Positions 1 through 9,571 of a stretch of DNA of 28,017 nt are shown here, one piece after another. The position numbers were made by a program, and so were the translations under genes. Numbering within the stretch: the first letter of the stretch is position 1; each line of letters starts with the position of its first letter. The stretch covers positions 1-28,017 of the forward strand of contig JAUDYN010000024.1 in NCBI GenBank assembly GCA_030407005.1, given 5' to 3'. This stretch comes from Desarmillaria ectypa (taxonomy: Eukaryota; Basidiomycota; Agaricomycetes; Agaricales; Physalacriaceae). Below the pieces are notes generated by a model, which did no database searches, was not told the DNA's origin, and saw only the letters and a list, made by a program, of their open reading frames with translations.

Positions 1-34
1 TCATTTATGGCTTCGTGAGCTCAAGCTTTCGTAG

Positions 35-1398
35 TGCGGCATTGCTTTCCACGAACCTTACCTTCAACTTATCGAGAGACTCCTTCCACTCATGCCTCAC
101 CCCTCGCTTGACTCGTTCTTCTTTTGGAACTCCGGCTCCGAGGCCATTGAATGCGCCATAAAAATGGCCAGAATTGCAACTGGCCGTCCCAATATCATTT
201 CCATGCAAGGTGATTGGCACCCTGGTCTGCAGACAGTTCTCATGGTTGTAATCAGGTGGTTATCATGGAAGAACATTCGGTGCGATGGCCGTAACACGAA
301 GCAAGACCATCTACTCGGAAGGTGTTGCGCCTCTTATGGTAATGCCTGTCATTTCTTGGCTTTCCATGCTCCCTAACCACCGCACCGCTAGCCAGGAACG
401 TTTTCAATCCCCTTCCCTTTCTGGCACCAATTCGGAGCCTCCCCAACGACCTCCGAGTCTGAGCTGACTGCGAAATCGCTTTACCAGCTTGAAATCCTGC
501 TTGCACAGCAAACAGCACCTTGTGATACAGCGGCCCTGATCATCGAGCCGGTTCTTGGCGAGGGTGGTTACGTTCCTGCTCCCAATGAGTTCTTGCAGGG
601 TCTACGGGAGATATGCGACAAGCATGGCATCTTATTGATTGTTGACGAAGTTCAGAGCGGGTTCTGCCGGACAGGGACGTGGTTCGCCGTAGAGTCTAGT
701 GGTGTTCGGCCAGATATCCTGGTTTCTGCAAAGGCATGTCTAATCTGCCTGTTTGGTAGTTCCTTGCTAAAGGTTGCAACTAGGGCCTGGCTAATGGTTT
801 CCCGCTCAGTGCCATCATCAGCCGAAAAGAGATCACAGACCTTCTCAAGCCCGGATCGATGGTGTGTAACCTCTTACATTTGCACGCACCGATTTTGAAG
901 TAGTGCAGGGAGGAACCTATGCTGGCAATCCTGTATCCTGCGCTGCTGCTGTGGCCGTCGCCGACGCGATGAAGGAAGAAAAGGTTCTGGATAACGTGAA
1001 AGAACGGTATTCCCATCTTTTTTGTTTGTATCTTTCCGATCCTGAGTTGCGTCGCATCTAGGTCGAACCAAATCTTTGCCGAACTGAACGCTTTGAAGGC
1101 CGATCCCGAGGTCGTACCATATATTCTGGATGTCCGTGGACGGGGCTTGATGGTTGCCGTCGAGTTTGCCTCGTCTGCGTCTGCGGGCAGCAAATATGAC
1201 GCTGTGACTTCCAAGACTGAGCAAGTAGGGCTGGCTGGGCGTGTGGTCAAGAAGTGCATTGAGAAGGGTATGCTGATCTTGACGACGAGTATGTACGAAG
1301 TGGTCAGGTTCATTCCACCACTCAATATCAGCGAGGAGGAAATGGCGAAGGGATGCAAGATATTTTCGGAGGCCGTAAGAGAGGTTGTAAAGGCGTAA
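35..1398 (+). CDS. Class-III PLP aminotransferase (4-aminobutyrate aminotransferase-like), 5' end outside the window
   Basis: Six exons join in one frame: 35-209, 256-338, 392-733, 784-861, 909-1006 and 1062-1398, giving 370 residues plus stop. The first visible exon follows a TAG acceptor at 32-34, so the N-terminus lies to the left. Family landmarks in order: [12 protein letters not shown] (cofactor phosphate loop), [23 protein letters not shown], the cofactor-binding Asp in [11 protein letters not shown], the PLP lysine in [26 protein letters not shown], and the C-terminal DVRGRGLM and [10 protein letters not shown]. The family moves an amino group from an omega-amino acid such as GABA or ornithine to a keto acid; the exact substrate cannot be read here. 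Intron 734-783 starts with GC instead of GT, directly after the lysine codon. The stop lies 81 nt from the stop of the convergent P450. No disrupting change is seen. Confidence 0.92.
734..783 (+). other. GC-AG intron next to the PLP-lysine codon
   Basis: The AAG lysine codon (731-733) is followed by GCATGT; the intron has a branch-like GCTAA and ends in TAG at 781-783. Removing these 50 nt restores the conserved K-G-L-A-N-G-F-P-L string. No GT donor nearby gives the family sequence. Confidence 0.8.
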
Positions 1399-1479
1399 TC
1401 TGAATCTGAAGTTATCTAAAATTGTAAACTACAACAGGATTTCTGTCTTTGTAAAATACAAAATAATGAGTTTTTTTTT

Positions 1480-3574
1480 TCAAACAATTTCATTAATTAA
1501 CGACATGGCCTTTTCGCTTCTTGGCTGGATGGTACACTTAAACGCCGGCGTATCACTGAGCATTACGAATGAGTCGTGCGTATCTAAACAGTAAGATATT
1601 TACCTTATAGCCCCCGTCAGCTGAACTGGATGCACCTTCAAGGGAACACCGTCCATATCGACCGCGTTTGTTATATTAAATACGGCAAGATTCCTTGCCA
1701 TAGTCAGAAACACAGAAGCTTCTGCTAAGAAGCGACCTGGGATACCGTTGAGTGTCCTCACTCAATGTGACGTCCTCTAGATCTACTCACCAGGGCAAGC
1801 GCGCCGACCAAACCCAAATACCAGTTCTCGGGGGTCTAGCTGAGACGAATGGCCCAAAAATCGCGTCGGGTCAAACACCTCAGGGCTAGGGTATAATTCA
1901 GGGTCATGACACATTTGCCTAAGTGTAACGTTCAGCACAGCGGGTTTGCAGAGGCTCGGATTGAGGTTCACAATGAATTGAAAGCAACGATAGATCCTTT
2001 AGGGAAGAAGTAGCCTTTGTACATGTCGTCTTCCACTGTACGGTGAGGAAAACCTGGAGGAAAAGGCTCGACTCTTTCCTATATAAGTGGGCTTGGGATA
2101 CGAACCAGTAGGAAGGGGCAAGTGCCATCTGAAAACCTCATAAAGCGCGGCGAGGGTGTACGGGAGTAAACCTTGGTCGCGGTCGGTGAGGGTGGGGAGT
2201 CGGTCGCCTCCTGTTACTGAATCGATCTCGGCTTGAACGCGCGCTTGGATCTCGGGGAACAGAGCCATTACTTTGAAGAAGACCTTGATGGTGACGACTG
2301 TCTGCTTTATTGTCAGTGTGTCAGAGATAGATAGTAATAAAAGAGAGACATACAGTATCGAATCCAGCTGATATATAATTATTAGTGTCTAATACCGTCA
2401 TTTGTTAGAGTAATAGTCGCACCTCCATAGATTGCGACGGCAGTACGCTTGATGGAGTCTTCGTCTTCGTTATCTTCGAGGTTCGTCGAAACAAATGAGG
2501 GCTCGACAGTACCATTTGTCTGCGACAATCGGTGAGTAGATAATGAGCCTGAGCAGCCAAACGAACCATTTGCTCCTTGACCCAGTAGAAAGGCTCATCT
2601 GTCATCTCTTCCACTTTTTGTTTCCATTCTTTGGCAAGCCTTTTGAAGTTGGCGCCAGGCATCCATTCCGGTACGTGTCGCACTATGTATTTGGTTTAGC
2701 GTAGGTCCAGCTGAAGGTTTCATACACACAGAATGGTATCTTATTTACGAGAAACTTGTGCGACGTCATCTGGATAAATTCATCCGTTATTTGTTTGCAC
2801 TTTGCGAGTAGAGGGTCATTTTCGCGAATGGTGTAACCATATGCAATTCGAAGGACGATCGAGGCGACACCACTGAAACAGTAACCGGTGAGATGATGGG
2901 ATGAACGATAGGTAGAACAAACACAACGCTTCGATATGCTCCACGAAATGCCCCGGATGTGCTAGGATCCCCTTTAGAACCTTTCGACTTTGTTCATCTT
3001 CAACGTGATAGAAGCGATGGAGGTTTTCCATCGTCCCCATCGATTTATGGAAAAGCTTTCGTTGGGTACGAAAAACCCGTCCATAGCCTAAAATCAGAAG
3101 TGTATCTTTCCACCCACAGAGGTTCGGCATCGGCATGTAAGGCCTGTCTGAGTACTTGGCTGTAGAAACCGTCCGTGAAGATAAACGGATGAGGTGATAG
3201 ATACTTTGGACGCACCTGATCGATCGTCGAGGAGTTCTTTAGCGAAGGGATACGAGTTCAACACGACAATGGTTTGACCCAGCACCGTCACCGAAGAAAT
3301 ATCACCTAGAGCGCAGATGAGATTCGGAAATGCTTGTCAGGTAATACGTCAGCGCACCATATTTCTTCCTCCATCTTGCCCATGTTTCCCATTCACGCTC
3401 CACTGGAACATCAAACAGATTGCCAATGAAGGGATATCCCTTCGGACCAGGTGGCAAAGGCAGCGAGGACCTAGATCTTCGTCGTATGATACAGATAGCT
3501 ACCCAAAAAAATGTACCCAAAGCAAGTAGATTAGACCCAAAATTGGAACTCGTAGCAAGAGAAGAGAGATTCAT
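1480..3574 (-). CDS. Cytochrome P450 monooxygenase, intact tandem copy 1
   Basis: Twelve exons splice to 507 residues: 3574-3358, 3305-3216, 3159-2928, 2872-2730, 2682-2567, 2519-2423, 2367-2354, 2301-2106, 2053-1972, 1918-1791, 1736-1604 and 1555-1480. The N-terminus has a membrane anchor (LLALGTFFWVAICII) followed by basic residues and the PPGPKG hinge, so an ER-anchored microsomal enzyme is expected. Helix I carries AGFDTT, helix K the E-x-x-R (EVFR), then FDPTRF, and the heme loop is FGFGRRACPG with the ligand cysteine. The C-terminus ends with the usual KCTIQPRSEKA. It resembles basidiomycete P450s often labelled O-methylsterigmatocystin oxidoreductase-like; that label says nothing firm about substrate. 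A 14-nt exon (2367-2354) encodes the core of the helix I motif. Its sister gene is about 690 nt upstream in the same direction. A T-run (1471-1480) abuts the stop. Confidence 0.94.
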
Positions 3575-4264
3575 GGTTGGCGAGGTACAAGCTGGGAAGA
3601 AGACGACATAACGTTAAGGGATCGGTAGATATCAGAAAGCATCAATGGAAAGTTTCCTCTTGGAGATCGTTCAACGCTTGGACCATGCTTAGGTCAATCA
3701 TTTGCACGCTGTGACGTCGAAATCTTGACTTCCAGAGACGCCTCGCGCCATTTTTTTCTCACCTAAGTAATCACCCGTTATGGACTCCTTCTACAGATTA
3801 CATATGGTTGTAAGGCGGCGCTTCAAATCACAAAACTTCAGGTGACTAGCGAGACGAAAACATGGATGATTAGTATCATTGGTGAGTGATGGGAGTCATT
3901 GAGAGCTTGATGAAAGCGCGTAGGCTCCGGAGGTCCGTACCGATGCTCCATTAGACTCAAGAAAGGTAATTGTTCCTGCTCAGCTCCTGCTATGCTGCCG
4001 ATATCGTAATCGCATACCTTGACATCGTCTACGACAAGGTCTATCCGCGCAACATGCAATTTCCTCGTTGTGTGACAGCAGCGCCACTACTGCTTTTACT
4101 TCACGAGCAGTTCAGAAAGAGCAGGAGACGGGATTGGCTTGGGAAATGGGAGAAAATTTGCGAGATAGATTGTAGAGGCGTAGTTTGAAGGTAAGCTTGG
4201 GTTTACATGACCAATCCTGTAAAGAAAAACTTCACGGTCGTACAAATGCAGAATGCTTTACATT
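3575..4264. other. Intergenic region between the two P450 copies
   Basis: About 690 nt holding the promoter of copy 1 and the 3' end region of copy 2. Short open frames here (such as around 3838-4188) show no P450 or other family sequence. Apart from the shared box at 3647-3667, nothing was recognised. Confidence 0.6.
3647..3667 (-). promoter_or_regulatory. Promoter-proximal box shared with P450 copy 2
   Basis: The 21 nt 3647-3667 match 6435-6455 at 20 positions; the identical core reads ATCTCCAAGAGGAAAC on the coding strand. It lies about 73-93 nt upstream of the start codon, nearly the same distance as in copy 2, while flanking non-coding DNA has diverged. It may be a transcription-start, 5' UTR or factor-binding element kept after duplication. 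Confidence 0.5.
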
Positions 4265-6367
4265 TTAAAGAGTCCCGCTGATTAAGGAAGCCTTTTCACT
4301 TCTTGGCTTGATGGTGCGGTTGAATTCCGGTGTATCGCTCAGCACCACGAGTAAGTCGTTTGTATGCAAAGGTAGGTTTATATTCTCGCCTTGCTATACC
4401 GGTAAGCTGAAGTGGATGGGGTTTCAATGGAACATCATCTACGCCAACGGCGTCTCCAATGTCGAAAACTGCGAGAACCCTCGCCATGGCCAGGAACACA
4501 GAGGCTTCTGCTAAGAAGCGACCTGATACCCTTGGGTAAATGTTAACCATGGAGGATCATCTGGGACCATTCACCTGGGCAAACGCGCCGACCGAAACCA
4601 AATACTAGCTCGAGGAGATCAAGCTGAGGAGAAGAGCTCAGAAATCGCGTGGGATCAAACACTTCGGGATCAGGATACAGCTCAGAGTCATGACACATTT
4701 GCCTAGTTCATTGATGGTCTGACATAGCCCATGTGCAATGATATCAGCTTACCATGAATTGAAAGCCACGATAGATCCTTCAGGGATGAAGTAACCGCCG
4801 TACGTATCGTCTTCCAATGTCTGATGAGGGAACCCTGAGTCTGAATCAACGGGTTCGTTTGTATTGTTGATTTACAGAACGCGAACCAATAGTAAGGGGC
4901 AAGTGCCACCTGAGGACTTCGTAGAGCATGGCGATAGTGTAAAGAAGTAATTCCTTGTCGCGATCGGCGAGAGTGGGTAGGCGATCGCCCCTCATTACTG
5001 AGTCAATTTCGGCTTGAATGCGCACTTGGACCTCGGGGAACGAAGCCATCATTTTGAGGAAGACCCTGGTTGTGATGACTGTCTGTATCATTGTTAGTTA
5101 CGTCGGAGATGCTTAGAGTCTACATACGGTGTCGAATCCGGCTGAGGATTTGGTAGACTTGGTATCAGTCCAGCGAAGCTAAGGTGTATGAAGAACTCAG
5201 TACCTGCGTACATTGTAATAGCGGCACATTTGATGACGTTCTCATCCTCACCGCCTTCGAGATGTGAAGACATGAATGACGACTCTGCGATACCCTTCGC
5301 CTGAGGAGAATTAGCAGTGACTCCAAATAGCATCGAGCAAGCATTACCACCTGTTCTTTCACCCACTCGAAAGGTTCATTGGCTATATCCTGCACATTTC
5401 GTTTCCATTCTCTGGCTTGGATTTTGAATCCTACTCCTGGCATCCATTCCGAAATATGTCGTACTATAAAAGCTTGCTCAAGATTCAACTGCGTCGGATA
5501 AATAGCACATACAAACGGGCAGTTTGTCCACAATAAACTTGGTTATTTAAATAAAGTCTTCCGTTACTTGTCTACACTTTACTAGCAGACGGTCATTGTT
5601 ACTGATGGTGTAACCATAGGCAATTCGAAGAACGATGGATGCAACATTGCTGAAATCTCGATCAGTGAGTTAGGGTGATAAGAGACTTAAATATTAGAGT
5701 TAACAATTCAATGTGCTCTAAAAAGTGCTCAGGATCACCTAGAATTTTCTTCGGGAATTTTTGACTTTGCCCTTCCTCGATATGATAAAACCGCCGCAAG
5801 TTCTCCAGATTCCCCATCGTTTTGTGGAAGAGCTTCCTTTGGGCGCGAAAAACCGGCACATAACCCGATACTACGACCGTGTCTCCCCAGCCACAGAGAT
5901 TGGGCATCGACATATAGGGCCTGTCCGAATAATTGGCTGCCAAGTCGCCCATAAGGACAAATGAAGGAGATATTATATTTTGAAGAGAAAAAAGACCTGA
6001 ACGATTGTCTAAGAGTTTTTTGGCAATTGAATACGAGTTCAACACAATGATAGTTTGACCCAATATCGTCACGGAAGAGATACCTCCTGAAATGCGGATA
6101 TGAATCCAGTATATCTGCAAAAATGCTACGGCTTACCATACTTTCTCCCCCATTCTGCCCATGTTTCCCACTCGCGCTCCATCGGAACATCGAACAGATT
6201 GCCAATGATAGGAAGACCCTTGGGTCCGGGGGGAAGTGTTAATGAGGAGAAGAACCAGCGTCGCACAATATAGACAGAAACCCAGAGAAATAAACCCAGG
6301 GCAAACAAGTTGGTCCTGGCATCGGAAATTGTAGATAGGGTAGAGATCGAATCAATATCTACATCAT
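4265..6367 (-). pseudogene. Cytochrome P450, tandem copy 2, with an in-frame stop codon
   Basis: This is a full-length sister of copy 1 with the same exon pattern plus one extra 5' intron. The proposed start is ATG at 6367-6365, with an intron (6362-6316) after five coding bases, giving a short N-terminus MMTNLFALGLFLWV. Intact landmarks: anchor, PPGPKG, AGFDTT (on a matching 14-nt exon), EVLR, FDPTRF, heme loop FGFGRRVCPG, and RTIKPRSEKA at the end. One codon at 5549-5547 is TAA where copy 1 has CAG (ATT-TAA-ATA-ACC against ATC-CAG-ATG-ACG). Translation would stop long before helix I and the heme cysteine. All other junctions stay in frame, so inactivation looks recent. The last intron (4389-4338) uses a GC donor. 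A 30-nt in-frame segment with GT and AG ends (5567-5538) covers the stop; if spliced out, a shortened enzyme might still form. A sequencing error or a single-strain allele cannot be excluded. Confidence 0.85.
4338..4389 (-). other. GC-AG last intron of P450 copy 2
   Basis: The exon ends GCAAG at 4390 and the intron begins GCGAGA, ending TGAG at 4338 (52 nt). This joins to S-D-T-P-E-F, as in copy 1, where the same intron (1603-1556) starts with a normal GTAAAT. No GT donor gives this join. Confidence 0.75.
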
Positions 6368-6434
6368 GGAGGGTAAGAGGAACGTAAGATAGCGTTGGTT
6401 TCGGGAAGGTACCGTAAGAAGATACCGGTTACAA

Positions 6435-6480
6435 GGAACGTTTCCTCTTGGAGATGGGTAGCAGTACGTGATTTATATGC
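6435..6480 (-). promoter_or_regulatory. Upstream elements of P450 copy 2: shared box and TATA-like site
   Basis: 6435-6455 is the partner of the box at 3647-3667. About 20 nt further upstream, 6480-6471 reads GCATATAAAT on the coding strand, a plausible TATA box about 105 nt from the proposed ATG. Copy 1 has only a weaker GCAAATGATT-like sequence in the comparable area. Confidence 0.45.
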
Positions 6481-8137
6481 AAGCCACAGCACACCACAAC
6501 GATGGCCGAACCTCGATTAGTACATGTCCCATACTTACTGCTAAGAATACTGCCTCGAGTTTGATATAAGTATCTGCAGCTCGCAAGGATGGCGGCGTTA
6601 ATCTTGGCGTTCCTATGGTGACTTGTGTCTCGGTATTTCTTGTACTCTAGGATTCGGGACAGCTTCTTTGTCGGGAGCATTGTCTTCTTCAAAGTGCTCG
6701 TTGCTCACCCACTTGCAAATGGCACCGATGGTGATTGCGCAGTGGGGGGAAAGCGTCCGGATGTCGGGACGAAGTCCGGGCAGTTCCAGACCTTGCCATT
6801 ACCGCTTTTCAGCACGCCTGCAGTACGCCGTTCTTTGTAAAAGACTAAAACTATATCTTTTTCTTGTCATTTCTATAAAATGTAATGTCGCCGCCTGTCG
6901 CAATTTTCCCCGTATTTCAAAAAAAAAAAAAACCTCCCGTTTGATTTTTTTCTGGAGGTCATCGGATTTGACTGACCAGACAGACATTTCTCTGACCTCA
7001 GCGCCTCTAGTCAAGTGTTGGGATTTTGCTGGAAAGTTCTAGAAGGAGCAATCCGGCATCATGCCGAGAGTCGATGAGTAAGCACAAGAGCCGTAGAAAG
7101 TTGTAGTACATTCTAGATTCTAGTGCGAAATAGTATAAATATGAGCTCTGTAGGAGCCATAGAATAACAATTCCTTTACATCTGGCTTTACCAGCCTGGA
7201 GTCTACCCTGCGCAACACCCAGGATTCCAACATCAAGCACTGTTAGAACTTACTGTTGCCTACTGGAACTTCTTTCGATTAGGCAATGCCCTAGGCTGTC
7301 CTCTTTTTTTCCAACCGAGTACTAGGATTATTGGAGATAGCAAACGAGCTCAATCTATATGTAATATCGTTGAAAGCTCCGGCTTGGTCTTGGTACTTTG
7401 TGCTACATCTTTTCCCATTGCACGGATCATCTGAAGACTGAAGTTAGCCGTCGTTCATATGGGTGCGTGGATATTATTTGACATTCGATCCGTTCAAATT
7501 ATGGGAAACATTTTGGGCGTCCCTGAACGCCAATTCGGAGCGACTAATCGGTGCGCTGGAGCAGGGAAGGAGCATGGACAGGTCGGAGGCATTTAATCAA
7601 AGTTGGCTGGGTTCGCCTAGCTTCCATATTTTGCGTTATCCTTATCTATAAACATTCCCAGAGAAGCCCTGATTATATTATGGCGCGGAGAGTTTAACTT
7701 GGGAATTTGAGATAAACTGGAACTCAGCTCACCGTCGGATGCATATTTTGCCGTAACATTGGCGTGTAGAAGCATGTAGACAGCAGTCACGTATTCTAAA
7801 CACGTCTAAGAGTGAGAGCTGCAAAAGAAACACTTAAAATTTGATTTTACATCAGTAATTAGCAGAAGTGTAATGAAAACCTATCGCCTAAAAGAACAGT
7901 ACATGATCATAAGAAGTCGTCAAGTTATAGTAAGGAGCGACGAATGGACTCTTGAGGTAAACAAATGAATAGAATGCAAAGGAGTGTGGACGCGACGCAA
8001 AGTGGTCAGCAGTGGTAAAGTGTGTCCAAATTCCGACGAAGGTAATAAAAAATACGAGATTGGGTAAAAAGCCAAGAAACGCGGGGGTATAAATCCATTT
8101 TTACGCGCAACGAAATGAAGAGAAGAAAGAAGGAAGA
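6481..8137. other. Gene-free stretch between P450 copy 2 and the disordered-protein gene
   Basis: About 1.65 kb with only short open frames lacking family resemblance, including a 62-codon frame at 7463-7651 (+). A 14-nt A-run lies at 6919-6932. No tRNA, repeat array or transposon ends were recognised. Confidence 0.55.
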
Positions 8138-9313
8138 TCAATTTTGCCTTGGACTGAAAAGCTTCTGCAGCTTTCCCAGGATCTTCTTCCACCACGGGGG
8201 ATGCGAATTGGGACTCGACTGCACAAGAGTGGGTGAGGCCTTGGGTGGTGAAGGTTTCGCCTCCGGTTGCGGCTCGGCTTTCTCGGGAACTTTCGTCTCC
8301 TGACTATGCCCGTGCCGAGAAAGGATATTGGTCTGCGAGTCGGCGACAGACGTCGGACGCGACGGCGTAGGCAGCCGTGACGTGGTCGAGTAAACTGAGG
8401 GTGAATCGAACCCTGAGCGCGAAAGCATACCCAACGCGAACCAATTCATACCTCGTCCCGTTCCGTCCTTATTTCTCTTCTCGAGCCCAAATCCTAGGTC
8501 CAGGGCCTTTTCTAGACCGAGATCTATTTCTAGCGTTTCCGGATCGAGAGCAATGTCGGCAAGAGGGAGAGGGGAGAGGGACGGTTCCTGTTGGGGTTTG
8601 TGTTCCGCCGGGGCAGGGGTGGCGGGTGCGGAGGTAGTGGAGGTAGAGGGTGTTTCTTGGCCATGGCCGAGAACCGTTTGCATGAGCGAGTCCCATTCTG
8701 CATGATCGGACGTGCTACCAATGCCGTCAAGTTGGATCTTGGAGGATTCTGGAAGGACAAAAGGCTGGGGGGAGGCGGGAACATAGTATTCAGAGTCGGA
8801 TAGTGACTGCCGTGCAGGCAAGTCCGTGGAAGTTGACCGGTTGTTGTTTACTAGCCTCCCATCTTCGTCGTAGCTGACTCCCGCCCATTCAGATTTCCTG
8901 GTGGGATCGGAAGGCGTACCACGACCAATTGTCATGCGGGAAATCATGGGCCATGAGCCGCGGATGACCGACGTCACTGCTGCGGGCGACAGCCTGCCTG
9001 ACGCCACCCTCCTTAAAATATTATTTGATTCTGACTCGTCTGGAACTGGATGGGAAGTCGTCGAAGGAGACGGACTACGAGACGGCGGCAGATCTCGTCC
9101 AGAGGATATAGAGGCCTGGAGAGATGGAGAGGAAACGGGGGAAGCGGGCCTGGAGAGAACTGATAGGTCAAGCTCGAAGTCGCTGAAGCCATCCAAGTGG
9201 AATTTGGAAACGTCTACTGCTGCAGAATTGTTCGTAGAGGGTGGGAGTTTTGCAGTAAAGTCAGAAAACAGAAGACTTGGAGTGCTGGAGGAGGTGTCAA
9301 AGTTGAAATCCAT
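8138..9313 (-). CDS. Ser/Pro-rich disordered protein with a cationic Trp-containing C-terminus
   Basis: A single uninterrupted frame encodes 391 residues from ATG 9313 (MDFNFDTSSSTPSLLF). The frame stays open upstream to 9571, but that stretch lacks the same composition, so the inner ATG is preferred. The protein is dominated by Ser, Pro, Thr and charged residues and has no recognisable enzyme domain. Ordered-looking islands are FHLDGFSDFELDL near residue 40, SWPMISRMTIGRGTPSD and EWAGVSYDEDGRLVN in the middle, and GRGMNWFALGML later. The end, PPWWKKILGKLQKLFSPRQN, could form a short basic amphipathic helix suited to binding a membrane surface. SP and TP pairs offer possible phosphorylation sites. 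Function unknown; a regulatory or scaffold role is only a guess. Low-complexity coding potential also occurs antisense (8901-9530) and is treated as its shadow. Confidence 0.72.
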   Translation of the reverse strand: MDFNFDTSSSTPSLLFSDFTAKLPPSTNNSAAVDVSKFHLDGFSDFELDLSVLSRPASPVSSPSLQASISSGRDLPPSRSPSPSTTSHPVPDESESNNILRRVASGRLSPAAVTSVIRGSWPMISRMTIGRGTPSDPTRKSEWAGVSYDEDGRLVNNNRSTSTDLPARQSLSDSEYYVPASPQPFVLPESSKIQLDGIGSTSDHAEWDSLMQTVLGHGQETPSTSTTSAPATPAPAEHKPQQEPSLSPLPLADIALDPETLEIDLGLEKALDLGFGLEKRNKDGTGRGMNWFALGMLSRSGFDSPSVYSTTSRLPTPSRPTSVADSQTNILSRHGHSQETKVPEKAEPQPEAKPSPPKASPTLVQSSPNSHPPWWKKILGKLQKLFSPRQN

Positions 9314-9571
9314 TGTACGACGATATGACGCCAATAAATTTGAATCTGGAACCGAAAAAAATCGTGAACAATCAGGAAAGGACAGAGCAGGAACAGAGCG
9401 GATGGACTCGAGAAATACAAGGAAGTTACATACACTGAAATTGATTGTGCTGTGGGGAAGGACACTGCTTAGGTTCCGCGTCAAGGTGGCAGGATCGTTA
9501 ATGATGGTGGGTGACAAATTTGTGGCATGAAGTGGTACCAGAAACGCGTCCGCCTTACACAAGCGCTCCAC

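Noticed and set aside
1556..1603. Short 20-nt intron (1603-1584) in P450 copy 1
   Set aside because: It gives an early stop without the conserved C-terminus; the 48-nt intron ending at 1556 restores SDTPAFKCTIQPRSEKA.
8901..9530. 209-codon open frame on the + strand
   Set aside because: It lies antisense to the Ser/Pro-rich gene, whose composition keeps the opposite frame open; its translation shows no independent protein character.
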